Positions 1-6,468 of a DNA stretch of 8,921 bases are shown piece by piece; within the stretch, counting starts at the first letter, position 1; each line of letters starts with the position of its first letter. Location of the stretch: assembly GCA_035296965.1 (NCBI GenBank), contig DATGZX010000042.1, positions 1 through 8,921 on the forward strand, read 5' to 3'. The notes beneath the pieces were generated by a model. It searched no databases. It was not told where the DNA came from and saw only the letters and a list, made by a program, of their open reading frames with translations. This DNA comes from DATGZX01 sp035296965 (GTDB lineage: Bacteria > Planctomycetota > Planctomycetia > Gemmatales > Gemmataceae). Both the position numbers and the translations under genes were made by a program.

Positions 1-1
1 G

Positions 2-1189
2 CCGATGACTCCTCCTTTGCCACTCACCGGTCAACAAGGACCGGCCACGCAGCGCTTTGCCTCGGTGACGTTGCTGGCGGTGCCGCGGCTCAATGCAATC
101 CTCGTCGCCGCACCCCAGTCGCGCATGCAGGACATTGTCAAGGAAATCAAAGGCCTGGACCGTCCCTCGTCCACGCAAAGTCGGCCAACGCCGTTTCCCC
201 TCAAGAACGCCTCGGCCGCCCGCGTGGCCGCGATGCTTAGGAATTTCTATGCCCAGCGCTATCCTAACGAGACTTCCGCTCTGGACCAGGTGCGCGTCAC
301 CCTGGACGAAAGCAGCAACACGGTCTTTGTTCAGGCTGCACCTACCGACCTGGCCGAGATTCGCGACCTCATTTGGCGCGTCGACAATGCCGTGTCCAAT
401 GCCGTCAATGATCTGCGCGTTGTTTACTTGCGGAATGCCCTTGCCGACGAGCTGGCTACGCTCCTGAACCGGGCCGTTTCGGAAGGAGTGGTCGTCCCCG
501 GGCCTTTAGGGGCTGCGGGAGGAGCCGCCCCCCCAGCGCCGGCCACCGCGCCGGGAAGAACCGCCACGACCAAGACCACATCATTGCGCTTCATCAGCTC
601 GGCACCGGGGAAGCCTGGAACGGCGGTGGAATCCGGCCTGCTCGAAGACGTCCACATCCTCCCGGACCTGCGCACGAACAGCCTGATCATTTCGGCTCCG
701 CCCCGCAGCATGGAGCTGCTCCTCGCGGTCGTTCACGAAATGGATGCGGTGCCTTCCACCGCAATGGCGATCAACATTTTCCCGCTCAAGAAGGCCGACG
801 CGGGGGCCATGGCCGGTCTGCTGCAACAGCTTATGTTCGGCACCGGCGGCACCGCTGGACAACCTGGCACGGCCAGCGTGGTGGGCGCCCTGGGGGCGAA
901 TATCCCGTCCGCGGCAGCGCGAGGCGCGCCCCGGCCGGTACAACTTTCGCTCGGGGGTACGCCGCCCGAGGGGGCGCCCCTCATTGAACTGCGCATCACC
1001 ACGGACCCGCGCACCAACAGCGTCATCGTCGCGGGCAGTCGCAGCGACCTCGAAGTTGCAACTGCCATCATCAGCCGTCTCGAAGACAGCGACGTCGAGT
1101 CGCGCCCATGTACTTTGAATGCGCGTTCTCGTACACGGACGCGGACACCAACAATTGCACGTTCGCCGTGGGCTTCTCCGACGAGGTAA
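2..1189 (+). CDS. Secretin N-domain repeat protein (GspD-like), partial and truncated
   Basis: The frame is open from the left edge, so the true start lies outside the window; the ATG at 5 is internal. Numbered from that ATG, the protein is a chain of secretin N1/N2-type modules, each with an alpha-beta core ending in a hydrophobic strand followed by a helix: about 20-53, 63-127, 137-247 and 256-361. Hallmarks are DLRTNSLIISAP near 221-232 and DPRTNSVIVAG near 334-344. Low-complexity Ala/Pro/Gly linkers (about 165-190 and 280-325) separate strands within the last two modules. In the family these modules form the periplasmic part of an outer-membrane type II secretion or pilus channel. No C-terminal beta-barrel secretin domain follows. 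After about residue 367 the sequence stops resembling the family and the last roughly 25 residues are rich in Arg and Thr, so the end at 1189 is an artefact of a junction. Family call is firm; substrate and system are unknown. Confidence 0.8.
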   Translation, partial: PMTPPLPLTGQQGPATQRFASVTLLAVPRLNAILVAAPQSRMQDIVKEIKGLDRPSSTQSRPTPFPLKNASAARVAAMLRNFYAQRYPNETSALDQVRVTLDESSNTVFVQAAPTDLAEIRDLIWRVDNAVSNAVNDLRVVYLRNALADELATLLNRAVSEGVVVPGPLGAAGGAAPPAPATAPGRTATTKTTSLRFISSAPGKPGTAVESGLLEDVHILPDLRTNSLIISAPPRSMELLLAVVHEMDAVPSTAMAINIFPLKKADAGAMAGLLQQLMFGTGGTAGQPGTASVVGALGANIPSAAARGAPRPVQLSLGGTPPEGAPLIELRITTDPRTNSVIVAGSRSDLEVATAIISRLEDSDVESRPCTLNARSRTRTRTPTIARSPWASPTR

Positions 1190-1218
1190 TTACTCCGTTG
1201 ATAGATAGCATTATTTGA
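1108..1218 (+). pseudogene. Fragment of an unrelated protein, possibly phage structural
   Basis: Just where the secretin homology ends, a different frame becomes protein-like: an ATG at 1108 opens 36 codons containing YFECAFSYTDADTNN and FAVGFSDEV, ending at TGA 1216-1218. The alternating hydrophobic strands and the FAVGFSD stretch recall beta-sandwich proteins encoded next to phage capsid genes, where a similar VGLSD-type strand occurs. That resemblance is from memory and weak. The piece has no ribosome binding site of its own and overlaps the tail of the secretin frame, so it is read as a leftover joined to the broken secretin gene, not as a working gene. It could also be chance. Confidence 0.3.
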
Positions 1219-1234
1219 ACGCTGACGAGGCTAG

Positions 1235-1303
1235 CCAGTTTCTGGACAGAAGCGGCTTTTGCCTTTTAGCTGCCCAGAAACTGGGGGTTCTTGGGCAAAG
1301 CCG
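1235..1303. repeat. Alternating mini-palindrome cluster (P1-P2-P1'-P2')
   Basis: Four short palindromes lie in 69 bases. Two have CCAG/CTGG stems, with TTT (1235-1245) and AAA (1274-1284) in the middle. Two have GGC/GCC stems, with TTTT (1254-1263) and AAA (1294-1302). CCAGTTTCTGG is also the exact reverse complement of CCAGAAACTGG, and CGGCTTTTGCC (1253-1263) matches the reverse complement of 1294-1303 apart from one extra T. The two long-range pairs are therefore interleaved (A-B-A'-B'), the topology of an H-type pseudoknot. Function is unknown. Confidence 0.55.
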
Positions 1304-1465
1304 GCTACTGCGGGTTGCAACGCAATGCTAGGACACTACCGAGCTTTGGAACGGGGGCGCCGTGCCGCGGCGTTAAGTCGCCTATCGATCCTGCTGCCGC
1401 TGAAGCCCCGACGTTCGACCGGACCGGGCTCGCCTAGTGTGGAAATGGACCCAATTCGCACTAAT

Positions 1466-1819
1466 GGGATGGTCCATCAAGGCGAGCGCCTGGCGTTCCT
1501 GCTCGAAGCGGGCCAACAAACGCGCGGAATCAAGCCCGGTCTTTATAACCTTCAGGGCAATCCGCCGCTGGACTGGTTCGGACTGATCCGCGACCCAGAC
1601 TTCGCCCATGCCGCCTTCGCCGAGCTTCTCGCGAAGCTTGTAGCGCCCAGCGAAGACCTGGCCGGCCGACAGTGCCCCCTTCAGAATCGCTGCCGCAGGC
1701 TTGAACGCCCCAGTCAGGTCGTCTGCCGGCGGCAAGTTGCCGGAATCCTCATGGGCCTTCAGCAAGGCCAGAAGCCGCTGTCGTGCCCCAGCCAGAAAGT
1801 TTTGGCATTCAGCGAACAA
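1466..1819 (-). pseudogene. Truncated Ser/Thr protein kinase, N-terminal fragment
   Basis: From a TTG at 1819 (no convincing start; the frame continues further upstream with protein-like sequence), this strand encodes the front of a Hanks-type Ser/Thr kinase. Residues 1-50 resemble the helical pre-kinase segment of planctomycete kinases (LLALLKAHEDSG). GRYKLREKLGEGGMGEVW at 58-75 is the glycine-rich ATP loop, and Lys90 in IALKVIK is the ATP-anchoring lysine. LARFEQERQALALMDHP at 102-118 is the alpha-C helix region, where Glu108 or Glu113 would pair with the lysine. Homology ends after Pro118 (about 1466); the HRD, DFG and APE motifs are all missing, and the frame runs on to 1382 without kinase features. 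It cannot be an active kinase. The fragment is clear; its cause (deletion, insertion or recombination) is not visible. Confidence 0.85.
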
Positions 1820-1940
1820 CGCGCGTCGGTTTGGGTCGCCCTTGGGACCGAACCAAAACTCTGTCGGTATGCATAGGGGCTTACGAAGCGAGCGCCCAGG
1901 TTAGCCCAAACCAACCTGGGCGCCTTCCCAAGGTATGGAG

Positions 1941-1960
1941 GCTATTCGGGAATATCGGCC
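1941..1960. repeat. Direct repeat, copy 1
   Basis: GCTATTCGGGAATATCGGCC occurs here and again at 2069-2088, identical over 20 bases. Similarity continues more weakly downstream: both copies carry GAGCA followed by an AGAAAA-type run at matching distance. Read in frame, copy 1 gives EAIREYRPADDEHLRKSE. Confidence 0.85.
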
Positions 1961-2068
1961 AGCTGATGACGAGCATCTGAGAAAAAGTGAAAAACCCGCG
2001 GCCGGTTGTCAGCGTATCATGCAGCAGGAAAGCGCGCCTCAACACCAGCCGCGGGCCTGAGACCTGGA

Positions 2069-2088
2069 GCTATTCGGGAATATCGGCC
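2069..2088. repeat. Direct repeat, copy 2
   Basis: This is the second copy of the 20-base repeat, 128 bases after the first. In frame it reads GAIREYRPSRVEQLRKCG. The pattern of differences from copy 1 (conserved IREYRP and LRK, changed middle) looks like two diverged copies of a coding segment. IREYRPAD-type strings are common at the start of GNAT acetyltransferases, but nothing acetyltransferase-like follows either copy. Confidence 0.85.
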
Positions 2089-2324
2089 GTCTCGTGTCGA
2101 GCAGCTTAGAAAATGTGGCGGTTCCCGCTGGCAGTTCAGATTTCCTCTGGTAGCCCGACCAAACAACACCTTGCTGCCAGCCCGCCAATTCCATCGCATT
2201 TCGACCTTGTTTCACGATGCGCTATCGCCGATAAACAGGGACGCCCTAACCCTTTTGACCGTGGGCCTGGCTTCTGGTCTGGTAGTTGGCGCTGGCTTGC
2301 GGTTCTACCAGAAAGGACATGCCC

Positions 2325-2831
2325 ATGTCTTGGTCACCCAGCGAGAACGAAATTGCAAGTTTGTACCGGTGGAGGCGCATAGCTCTGACGGCATGGTGCG
2401 CGAAACAGGCAATCGATCTGCTCGCGCGATACTGCCCAGCCGGCCAGCTGCCAACGGTATACAGGCAAAGCTGCGCGTACGTCCTCGGGAGGTTAAGTGA
2501 GGCGCTCGTTCACTTACGTCAGACGGGGCCAAGGGGGGGACGATCCTTCTCGGTGGACGAATTCCCGAAAGAACTTTGGCCTCCAGCTCACCTGGTAAGA
2601 AACTGCGCCGAAAGCGCCTTTGGCAGCGCCTGGGATGGCGCACTGCCAGGCGTAGCCTACACCAGCATCCTCTGCGCCTGCGATGCAGCCAGGACGCTTG
2701 ACGAGCCTGATGAGCATGGCGCGAACAAGAGCATGGCGAATGCTTTCAAGAAGGTCAGCGACGGCAAGGAATGGAAGGACGGCACGCCCTTCCCGAGGAT
2801 TTTTTTCGGCGCCCTTATCTCCCCGGTGTAG
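2325..2831 (+). CDS. Hypothetical protein
   Basis: I do not recognise this protein. The ATG at 2325 was chosen because AAAGGA at 2312-2317 lies 7 bases upstream; an in-frame ATG at 2319 is too close to that site. The product is 168 residues, ending at TAG 2829-2831. The N-terminal third is predicted to be helical (residues about 5-55, with AWCAKQAIDLLARYC and YVLGRLSEALVHL). The middle is Pro/Gly-rich (RQTGPRGG, ELWPPAHL). The last third has a second helical stretch with several Cys and Ala, then a charged Lys/Asp segment (KKVSDGKEWKDG). No signal peptide is evident. GC content and codon choice are looser than in the AAA+ and Ku genes, as elsewhere in the central region. It stands alone between a kinase remnant and a gene-free stretch, so it could be a real orphan gene or a fortuitous frame. 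Confidence 0.42.
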   Translation: MSWSPSENEIASLYRWRRIALTAWCAKQAIDLLARYCPAGQLPTVYRQSCAYVLGRLSEALVHLRQTGPRGGRSFSVDEFPKELWPPAHLVRNCAESAFGSAWDGALPGVAYTSILCACDAARTLDEPDEHGANKSMANAFKKVSDGKEWKDGTPFPRIFFGALISPV

Positions 2832-3479
2832 CCTAACTGTAGCCAATGGACTGGAAAACCATGATAACCGTGGACGTTGGCAGAAATCCCGACCATCAGG
2901 CCGTTCGCTCAGTGTGCGAGCACCACCGGGGCGAGGTGGCTTGTTTCCCCTGCGTCCGATGAACGATTGGCCGCATGTCCGCTTAATCGCTTGTGAAGTC
3001 TCGCTGTCCTGATTGCTGCCCGAATGAGCGGCTGCATTTGGCATGATTCTGTGATCTCGGCCAGTTCTTCGGCGCGCTGAGATGCAGATCAAGATGTTAC
3101 GTAGCATTTCGCCTCCGGTCCCACCAGCCCGCCAAAAGGAGCTTCAGTCTCATTATGCAGAAGGTGTTAAATCTCCTTCCTTACCTGGAGTGGATCCCGT
3201 TTGGTTTCAGTGGCCCATGACCCAGGGATCCGGCTGCTTGCCCTCAGAGGCATTATACCGCTGCTTGCCGGAATTCATGGTGACGTCGACGTCTGCCTAG
3301 TCGAAGGGGGTATCCTTGGTGCCGTCGCCAAGCCAACTCACCTGCCGGGGCCGCCTGCAACGACTTCACATCGCGCGGAACCAGAAGAACGGCCCCGGTC
3401 AGGTGGAAGCCTGGTCAAGGCTCGTTGGCTACGTCCCAGCCAAGCGGCCGGTGCGAGCCGCACGAGCGATGCTCGGCGG
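2832..3479. other. Gene-poor stretch, nothing supportable
   Basis: Open frames on both strands are low in domain-like patterning and lack convincing ribosome binding sites. A 38-codon frame at 2846-2962 encodes a CEHH...CFPC pattern that could bind metal, but it is too short to support. No tRNA, terminator with a T-run or repeat was seen. Confidence 0.5.
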
Positions 3480-3878
3480 TCACTCGGCCACCTTTACTTC
3501 CAAAGTCACCTTGTTGGATCCAGGGCCAAGGTTGCGGACGAGCAACTTGAACTTCCCACCCTTGGCCGGGGTAAACTTCACCTCGCATTTTGGGCCGGGA
3601 CTCGTGTCCTTGCCCACTTCCTTCTTGTTCTGGGCGTAGATGAACAGGTGCACGTCCGTCTCCTTCTCGCCCTTCGTCGTGGCGGTGACCTCTTTCCCGG
3701 CCGTGCAGGTCAGGAGGATGGCGGCTTCACCCTGGGCCTTCAGATCGAACGCCTTGCCCTTGAACTCTGCCGCTTTGCCCTCGTCGCTCGGTTTGACATC
3801 ATCTGCCCGCGCGCCGCATAACGCCGCGAGCGTGAACAGAGCTGCCAGCGTGCTCGCCTTCCAGTTCTTCCAGATCAT
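3480..3878 (-). CDS. Small secreted protein with a PPC-like beta-sandwich domain
   Basis: The start ATG (3876-3878) is fixed by AAGGAG at 3885-3890, 6 bases upstream; a longer in-frame reading to 3989 lacks such support. The product is 132 residues. Residues 1-25 form a signal peptide: basic start (MIWKNWKAS), hydrophobic core (TLAALFTLAALC) and an Ala-Arg-Ala site before DDVK. Residues about 30-132 are beta-rich, with alternating Lys/Glu strands: EAAILLTCTAGKEVTATTKG, then DVHLFIYAQNKKEVGKDTSPG, then CEVKFTPAKGGKFKLLVRNLG, ending NKVTLEVKVAE. The order 'DxxLxIY...G...D.SPG...VxFTP...G.F.L.VRNLG' matches bacterial pre-peptidase C-terminal (PPC) domains, here with no attached peptidase. It is probably exported to the periplasm or cell surface; binding partner unknown. 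The gene appears intact and has no same-strand neighbour close enough for an operon. Confidence 0.85.
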   Translation of the reverse strand: MIWKNWKASTLAALFTLAALCGARADDVKPSDEGKAAEFKGKAFDLKAQGEAAILLTCTAGKEVTATTKGEKETDVHLFIYAQNKKEVGKDTSPGPKCEVKFTPAKGGKFKLLVRNLGPGSNKVTLEVKVAE

Positions 3879-3884
3879 CACGTT

Positions 3885-3890
3885 CTCCTT
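3885..3890 (-). promoter_or_regulatory. Ribosome binding site deciding the PPC-like gene start
   Basis: CTCCTT on the plus strand is AAGGAG on the minus strand, 6 bases before the ATG at 3876-3878. It selects this start over upstream in-frame codons, in agreement with the signal peptide beginning there. Confidence 0.8.
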
Positions 3891-4448
3891 CTCGTCGTGC
3901 CTGCGGCAGCATGTGCCAGAGGTTCCGTGCCCATTCGATATGGCTGGGACACTAACTAGGCAGACTTCGCAACTCGCAGGGGCTGCCACCCCTCTACGCC
4001 TCCTCCTTGCTGACTACTGTGACCAGGGGGAGCGCGCCGTAAAAGCGGTTCCAAATGGGTCGGTCGGTGGACAGCGGGATGAACTCGTTGGCTTCATCTG
4101 GAGGTATCCTAGCATCGAGCCTGCGCTCGAACTGCATTGCGTTCATGCCAACGCCGTGCCGCAACTAGCTGACTTAGGAAAAACTTCTGAGAAGCCTCAT
4201 CATCGCTGAGTAGAGAGCGCTTCTCAGAATCCTGCGAAAGGTCCCACCCTTAGCTTTGTCGCAGTGATCGCCCAACCGCCACGACTCCGCCTCGGGCGGG
4301 ACTTTGCCCTTTGAATTTTCGCTTGCGCGTCGGTGACTTTCTACGGGGAGCAATCCACGTGCCGATGATGAAGTCCGGAGGAAGCACCGGTGTCCTGCGA
4401 AGTTTCACGACAGGTGCTCGTTCCTGAATGGTTCGAATTCGCGGCGCG

Positions 4449-4469
4449 TGCCATGCAAGTTGCATGGCA
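4449..4469. repeat. Perfect 21-base palindrome
   Basis: Arms TGCCATGCAA and TTGCATGGCA are exact reverse complements around a single G. Size and symmetry suit an operator for a dimeric regulator. No gene start lies close by to say what it would control, and chance cannot be excluded for one such element in 9 kb. Confidence 0.6.
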
Positions 4470-4986
4470 AGGCATGCATTGTGCCCGGTCGACGACACCG
4501 CCAAGTACCAACTGCGGGTGGGGAATGCCAGATGGATTGAACCCGCTCGCACATTCACTTATGCAGCCTACGAAGAGTTGAGGCATGAGGGGCAAGCGAG
4601 CGCAGTCTTCGATAGCCATCCGCATTACGTTGCTCATCATCAATCTGGAGCGGGCTTCCAAGCGATATACGCAACCCAGAATGGCTCCACTTGGATGCAA
4701 CTGTGTCCCTTGTTGGAGCGTGCAAACTTCGGCATCGACGTGAAAGCCGTCGACCAGGATCTGCGCCAGGCATCGGATAGCCCCAAACCTCTAGGGGCGA
4801 CGGGACGCGGCTCCAACGCACTCGGATCATTTCCACGTGCGGGTGACATGCATTGTGGTACTGGCTGCTTTTTCGTGGCGTATCTTCCATGGCTGAAGTA
4901 CAGTTGTCTTCCTGCTCGCAAACCGCCCAAGAGAGCCGTTAGTTCACCGGCCCCCGGTCCGGGCAATCTAGATACCGGAATCTGGC

Positions 4987-5714
4987 ATGACGAGTCGCAA
5001 TGAAGCCAAACTCGCGAGGGGAGAGCATACGCTCTATGGAGGAATTCTCTTCGGCGTCGAAGGGCGCCAAATCGAGTTACAGGCTCGTTTCTTTCCTGAA
5101 CCCGGAACTTCTTCGTCCTGGGAAATAGGCATAACTGGCATGGCGCGGGGGCCATCAAGGAAGTGCAAGGGAGGGTCATAGGGGCGTTTGCGAAGTACGG
5201 GCTTCTGCCTCCGAATGGACATATTCTCATTAATCTCGCGCCGGCTGGTCTTCCAAAGTTCGGCACAAGCCTTGATCTGCCGATTGCACTCATTTGTTTG
5301 CAGGCCGCCGGATACATCGTCGATCTTCCTGTTGACGTCAAAACATCCTATTTCTTTCTTGGCGAGCTTAGTTTGCATGGCGACATTCGGCGCTGCACGG
5401 GGGCACTCCCTATCGCATTATGCGCCGAGCCTGGTTCTACGCTCGTCGTGCCAGCAGGCAACGAGCAAGAATGCCGGCTCGTTCGTGGAATGACGGGCCA
5501 CAGCTTGACGCGCGTTTCGATCGCGGAAAATCTGGAGCAAGTTCTGCGATTCATGCAGGGCAAAGGCAAACTGCACAATGCGATGGCACATTCGCCAAAC
5601 TACCAGGGCCTCATTGATCCCGCACCTGATTTCGCGGGCGTAAAGGGCCAAACGCAAGCCAAAAGGGCCATGCTGATAGCCGCGGCGGGAGGCCATAATG
5701 TCCTAACGTTATAG
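4987..5714 (+). pseudogene. comM: ComM/YifB Mg-chelatase-like ATPase, frameshifted N-terminal remnant
   Basis: ComM (YifB) is an AAA+ helicase of the Mg-chelatase family that promotes branch migration during natural transformation. Its N-terminal Lon-protease-like domain is present here. From the ATG at 4987 the first frame reads LYGGILFGVEGRQIEL and on to GITGMARG. At a run of five G (5147-5151) one base is missing, and the family sequence resumes in the next frame with AIKEVQGRVIGAFAKYG, then ILINLAPAGLPKFGTSLDLP, YFFLGELSLHGDIR, LVVPAGNEQE and finally DFAGVKGQTQAKRAMLIAAA. It ends AAGGHNVLTL-stop at 5712-5714, exactly where intact members continue into the Walker A loop (GPPGSGKT-like). 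The whole ATPase half is absent. The gene is therefore doubly broken. The start is uncertain: the residues before LYGG are not typical of the family. Confidence 0.88.
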
Positions 5715-5733
5715 CCGATTTAACCCCATAAGC

Positions 5734-5755
5734 TGGCCGTAGTGTAGGACGGCCA
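5734..5755. repeat. Inverted repeat, 7-base arms
   Basis: TGGCCGT (5734-5740) and ACGGCCA (5749-5755) are perfect reverse complements with an 8-base loop. It lies just past the ComM break point. GTGTAGGACGGCC in this element resembles the start of palindromic GTAGGAC-type intergenic repeats that I associate with planctomycete genomes, which is an impression only. Confidence 0.55.
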
Positions 5756-5762
5756 TGCAAGA

Positions 5763-5799
5763 GGCGTATTTGTATCTACCGTTTAGGTGATAATACGCC
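5763..5799 (-). terminator. Hairpin at the 3' end of the small minus-strand genes
   Basis: GGCGTATT (5763-5770) and AATACGCC (5792-5799) are perfect reverse complements. The stem can be extended inward past a small bulge by pairing TATCTACC with GGTGATA. It overlaps the last codons and stop of the small gene ending at 5783, so it could end minus-strand transcription or protect the 3' end. There is no T-run after it, so an intrinsic terminator is only a guess. Confidence 0.4.
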
Positions 5800-5980
5800 A
5801 CTTCCCGTCCGAATGCGTGTCCGCTGACCTGGTTGATTCGGCTTGAATCATTTGCAGCCCCATCATCCGAGACGGTTGCGTCCGGGGTCCTTCCTCAGCA
5901 TGTTCGTGCTCACCAAGCAGAATTGCACCAACGAGCATCAGCGGCACAGCGGGACCGTGAGATATCCAAGACATGTTCAC
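5783..5980 (-). CDS. Small hypothetical protein with hydrophobic N-terminus
   Basis: I do not recognise this 65-residue protein. The GTG at 5978-5980 is preceded 7 bases upstream by AAAGGG (5988-5993); an ATG two codons later (5972-5974) is the alternative. Residues about 10-23 (PAVPLMLVGAILLG) form a hydrophobic stretch that could be a membrane segment or weak signal peptide, followed by a charged tail starting EHEHAEEGP. It lies 50 bases downstream of another small gene on the same strand, so the two may be co-transcribed. The final codons are part of a hairpin. It could be a remnant of a longer gene; coding status is uncertain. Confidence 0.35.
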   Translation of the reverse strand: MNMSWISHGPAVPLMLVGAILLGEHEHAEEGPRTQPSRMMGLQMIQAESTRSADTHSDGKWRIIT

Positions 5981-6030
5981 TGTTTTACCCTTTCGTGACG
6001 GAAGAGGAGAAGGGAACGGAAGGAGAAAGC

Positions 6031-6378
6031 CTACTCGTTACCTTGGAGGCCAGGGGGTAGCCGCGAGCCCGGCAATTCTTCGCAGTCTTGGAAGGTTTGG
6101 GAAGTATTCTGCCAAGGCCAAGCGGGTTGAGGCGGTATGTAATACGGGTCCTCTAAAGCAACCCCGGAAACGAAGGCCGCAGTGACCCTGATACTTTCGT
6201 CGGTGCCCCGCCGTACCTCTTTGTCTGGCGCATGGTGTTCGTCGGCGGGTTCAAGCTCCAAGGTTCTTACGATTGCGGGATTCTCGGCTTGATAGTCCGA
6301 CGGCCGTAAGAAGCAGCCGACTTCGTTAAAAACAATCACTGTTGTAAGACCGGCAGCAAGCCATTCCTTTCCGTCCAT
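6031..6378 (-). CDS. Hypothetical protein with N-terminal hydrophobic segment
   Basis: I do not recognise this 115-residue protein. The ATG at 6376-6378 follows GAAAGGA (6384-6390) at 5 bases, a good ribosome binding site. Residues about 6-23 (WLAAGLTTVIVFNEVGCF) are hydrophobic and could be a signal or anchor; Cys22 sits near a lipobox position but the residues before it (NEVG) do not fit the usual rule. The rest is acidic and Pro-rich, with ELEPADEHH near 42-50 and a stretch YYIPPQPAWPW near 79-89. It could start a two-gene minus-strand transcript with the 65-residue gene downstream. GC content here is lower than in the AAA+ and Ku genes, which may mean a different origin. Confidence 0.45.
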   Translation of the reverse strand: MDGKEWLAAGLTTVIVFNEVGCFLRPSDYQAENPAIVRTLELEPADEHHAPDKEVRRGTDESIRVTAAFVSGVALEDPYYIPPQPAWPWQNTSQTFQDCEELPGSRLPPGLQGNE

Positions 6379-6468
6379 TAGTGTCCTTTCTCTGTTAGCA
6401 ATCCTATAGCAATCCTACCCAGCTGACGTTGCCGGGGCCCAGAGAGAAGACGAATGATCCCATTACCT

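Larger units (their letters stand above)
1875..2324. other. Intergenic stretch with diverged repeat, no supportable gene
   Basis: Apart from the two copies of the repeat, this stretch shows no convincing gene. Open frames exist (one from 2006 to 2500) but their translations are rich in Arg and Pro, lack domain-like patterning and have no ribosome binding site. A hydrophobic run encoded near 2240-2310 (ALTLLTVGLASGLVVGAGL) is the only part that resembles a membrane helix, and it is probably chance. Confidence 0.5.
3879..4986. other. Long stretch without a supportable gene
   Basis: Over 1.1 kb between the secreted-protein gene and the ComM remnant I find no protein I can support on either strand. 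The open frames here (plus 4428-5003, minus 4341-4700 and others) overlap each other and show no domain patterning or ribosome binding site. The upstream part (3879 to about 4000) probably holds the promoter of the secreted-protein gene, but no clear -35/-10 pair was identified. The one structured element is the palindrome at 4449-4469. Confidence 0.5.

Noticed and set aside
2006..2500. 164-codon open frame containing repeat copy 2
   Set aside because: No ribosome binding site, unnatural composition, overlaps the frame at 2325. Only the short repeat-encoded segment looks protein-like.
2846..2962. 38-codon frame with CEHH...CFPC, a possible metal site
   Set aside because: Too short, no ribosome binding site, expected by chance.
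2514..3107. 197-codon open frame on the minus strand
   Set aside because: Its translation is rich in Arg, Ser and Pro without domain-like patterning, it lacks a ribosome binding site, and it overlaps the better-supported frame at 2325-2831.
3463..3475. CGAGC/GCTCG hairpin just past the secreted-protein gene's stop
   Set aside because: Five-base stem, no T-run on the transcribed strand; too weak to call a terminator.
3201..3821. 206-codon open frame on the plus strand
   Set aside because: Its second half is the antisense of the clearly real secreted-protein gene; the first half has no support of its own.
4341..4700. Minus-strand frame with CMPCH, a c-type heme-binding pattern
   Set aside because: A single CxxCH in a Cys- and His-rich translation, with no signal peptide or cytochrome context; the codons come from the palindrome region and are probably chance.
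4428..5003. 191-codon open frame on the plus strand
   Set aside because: No recognisable pattern or ribosome binding site, and competing frames of similar length on the other strand.
4640..5341. 233-codon open frame on the minus strand
   Set aside because: Overlaps the ComM remnant on the opposite strand and shows no domain features.
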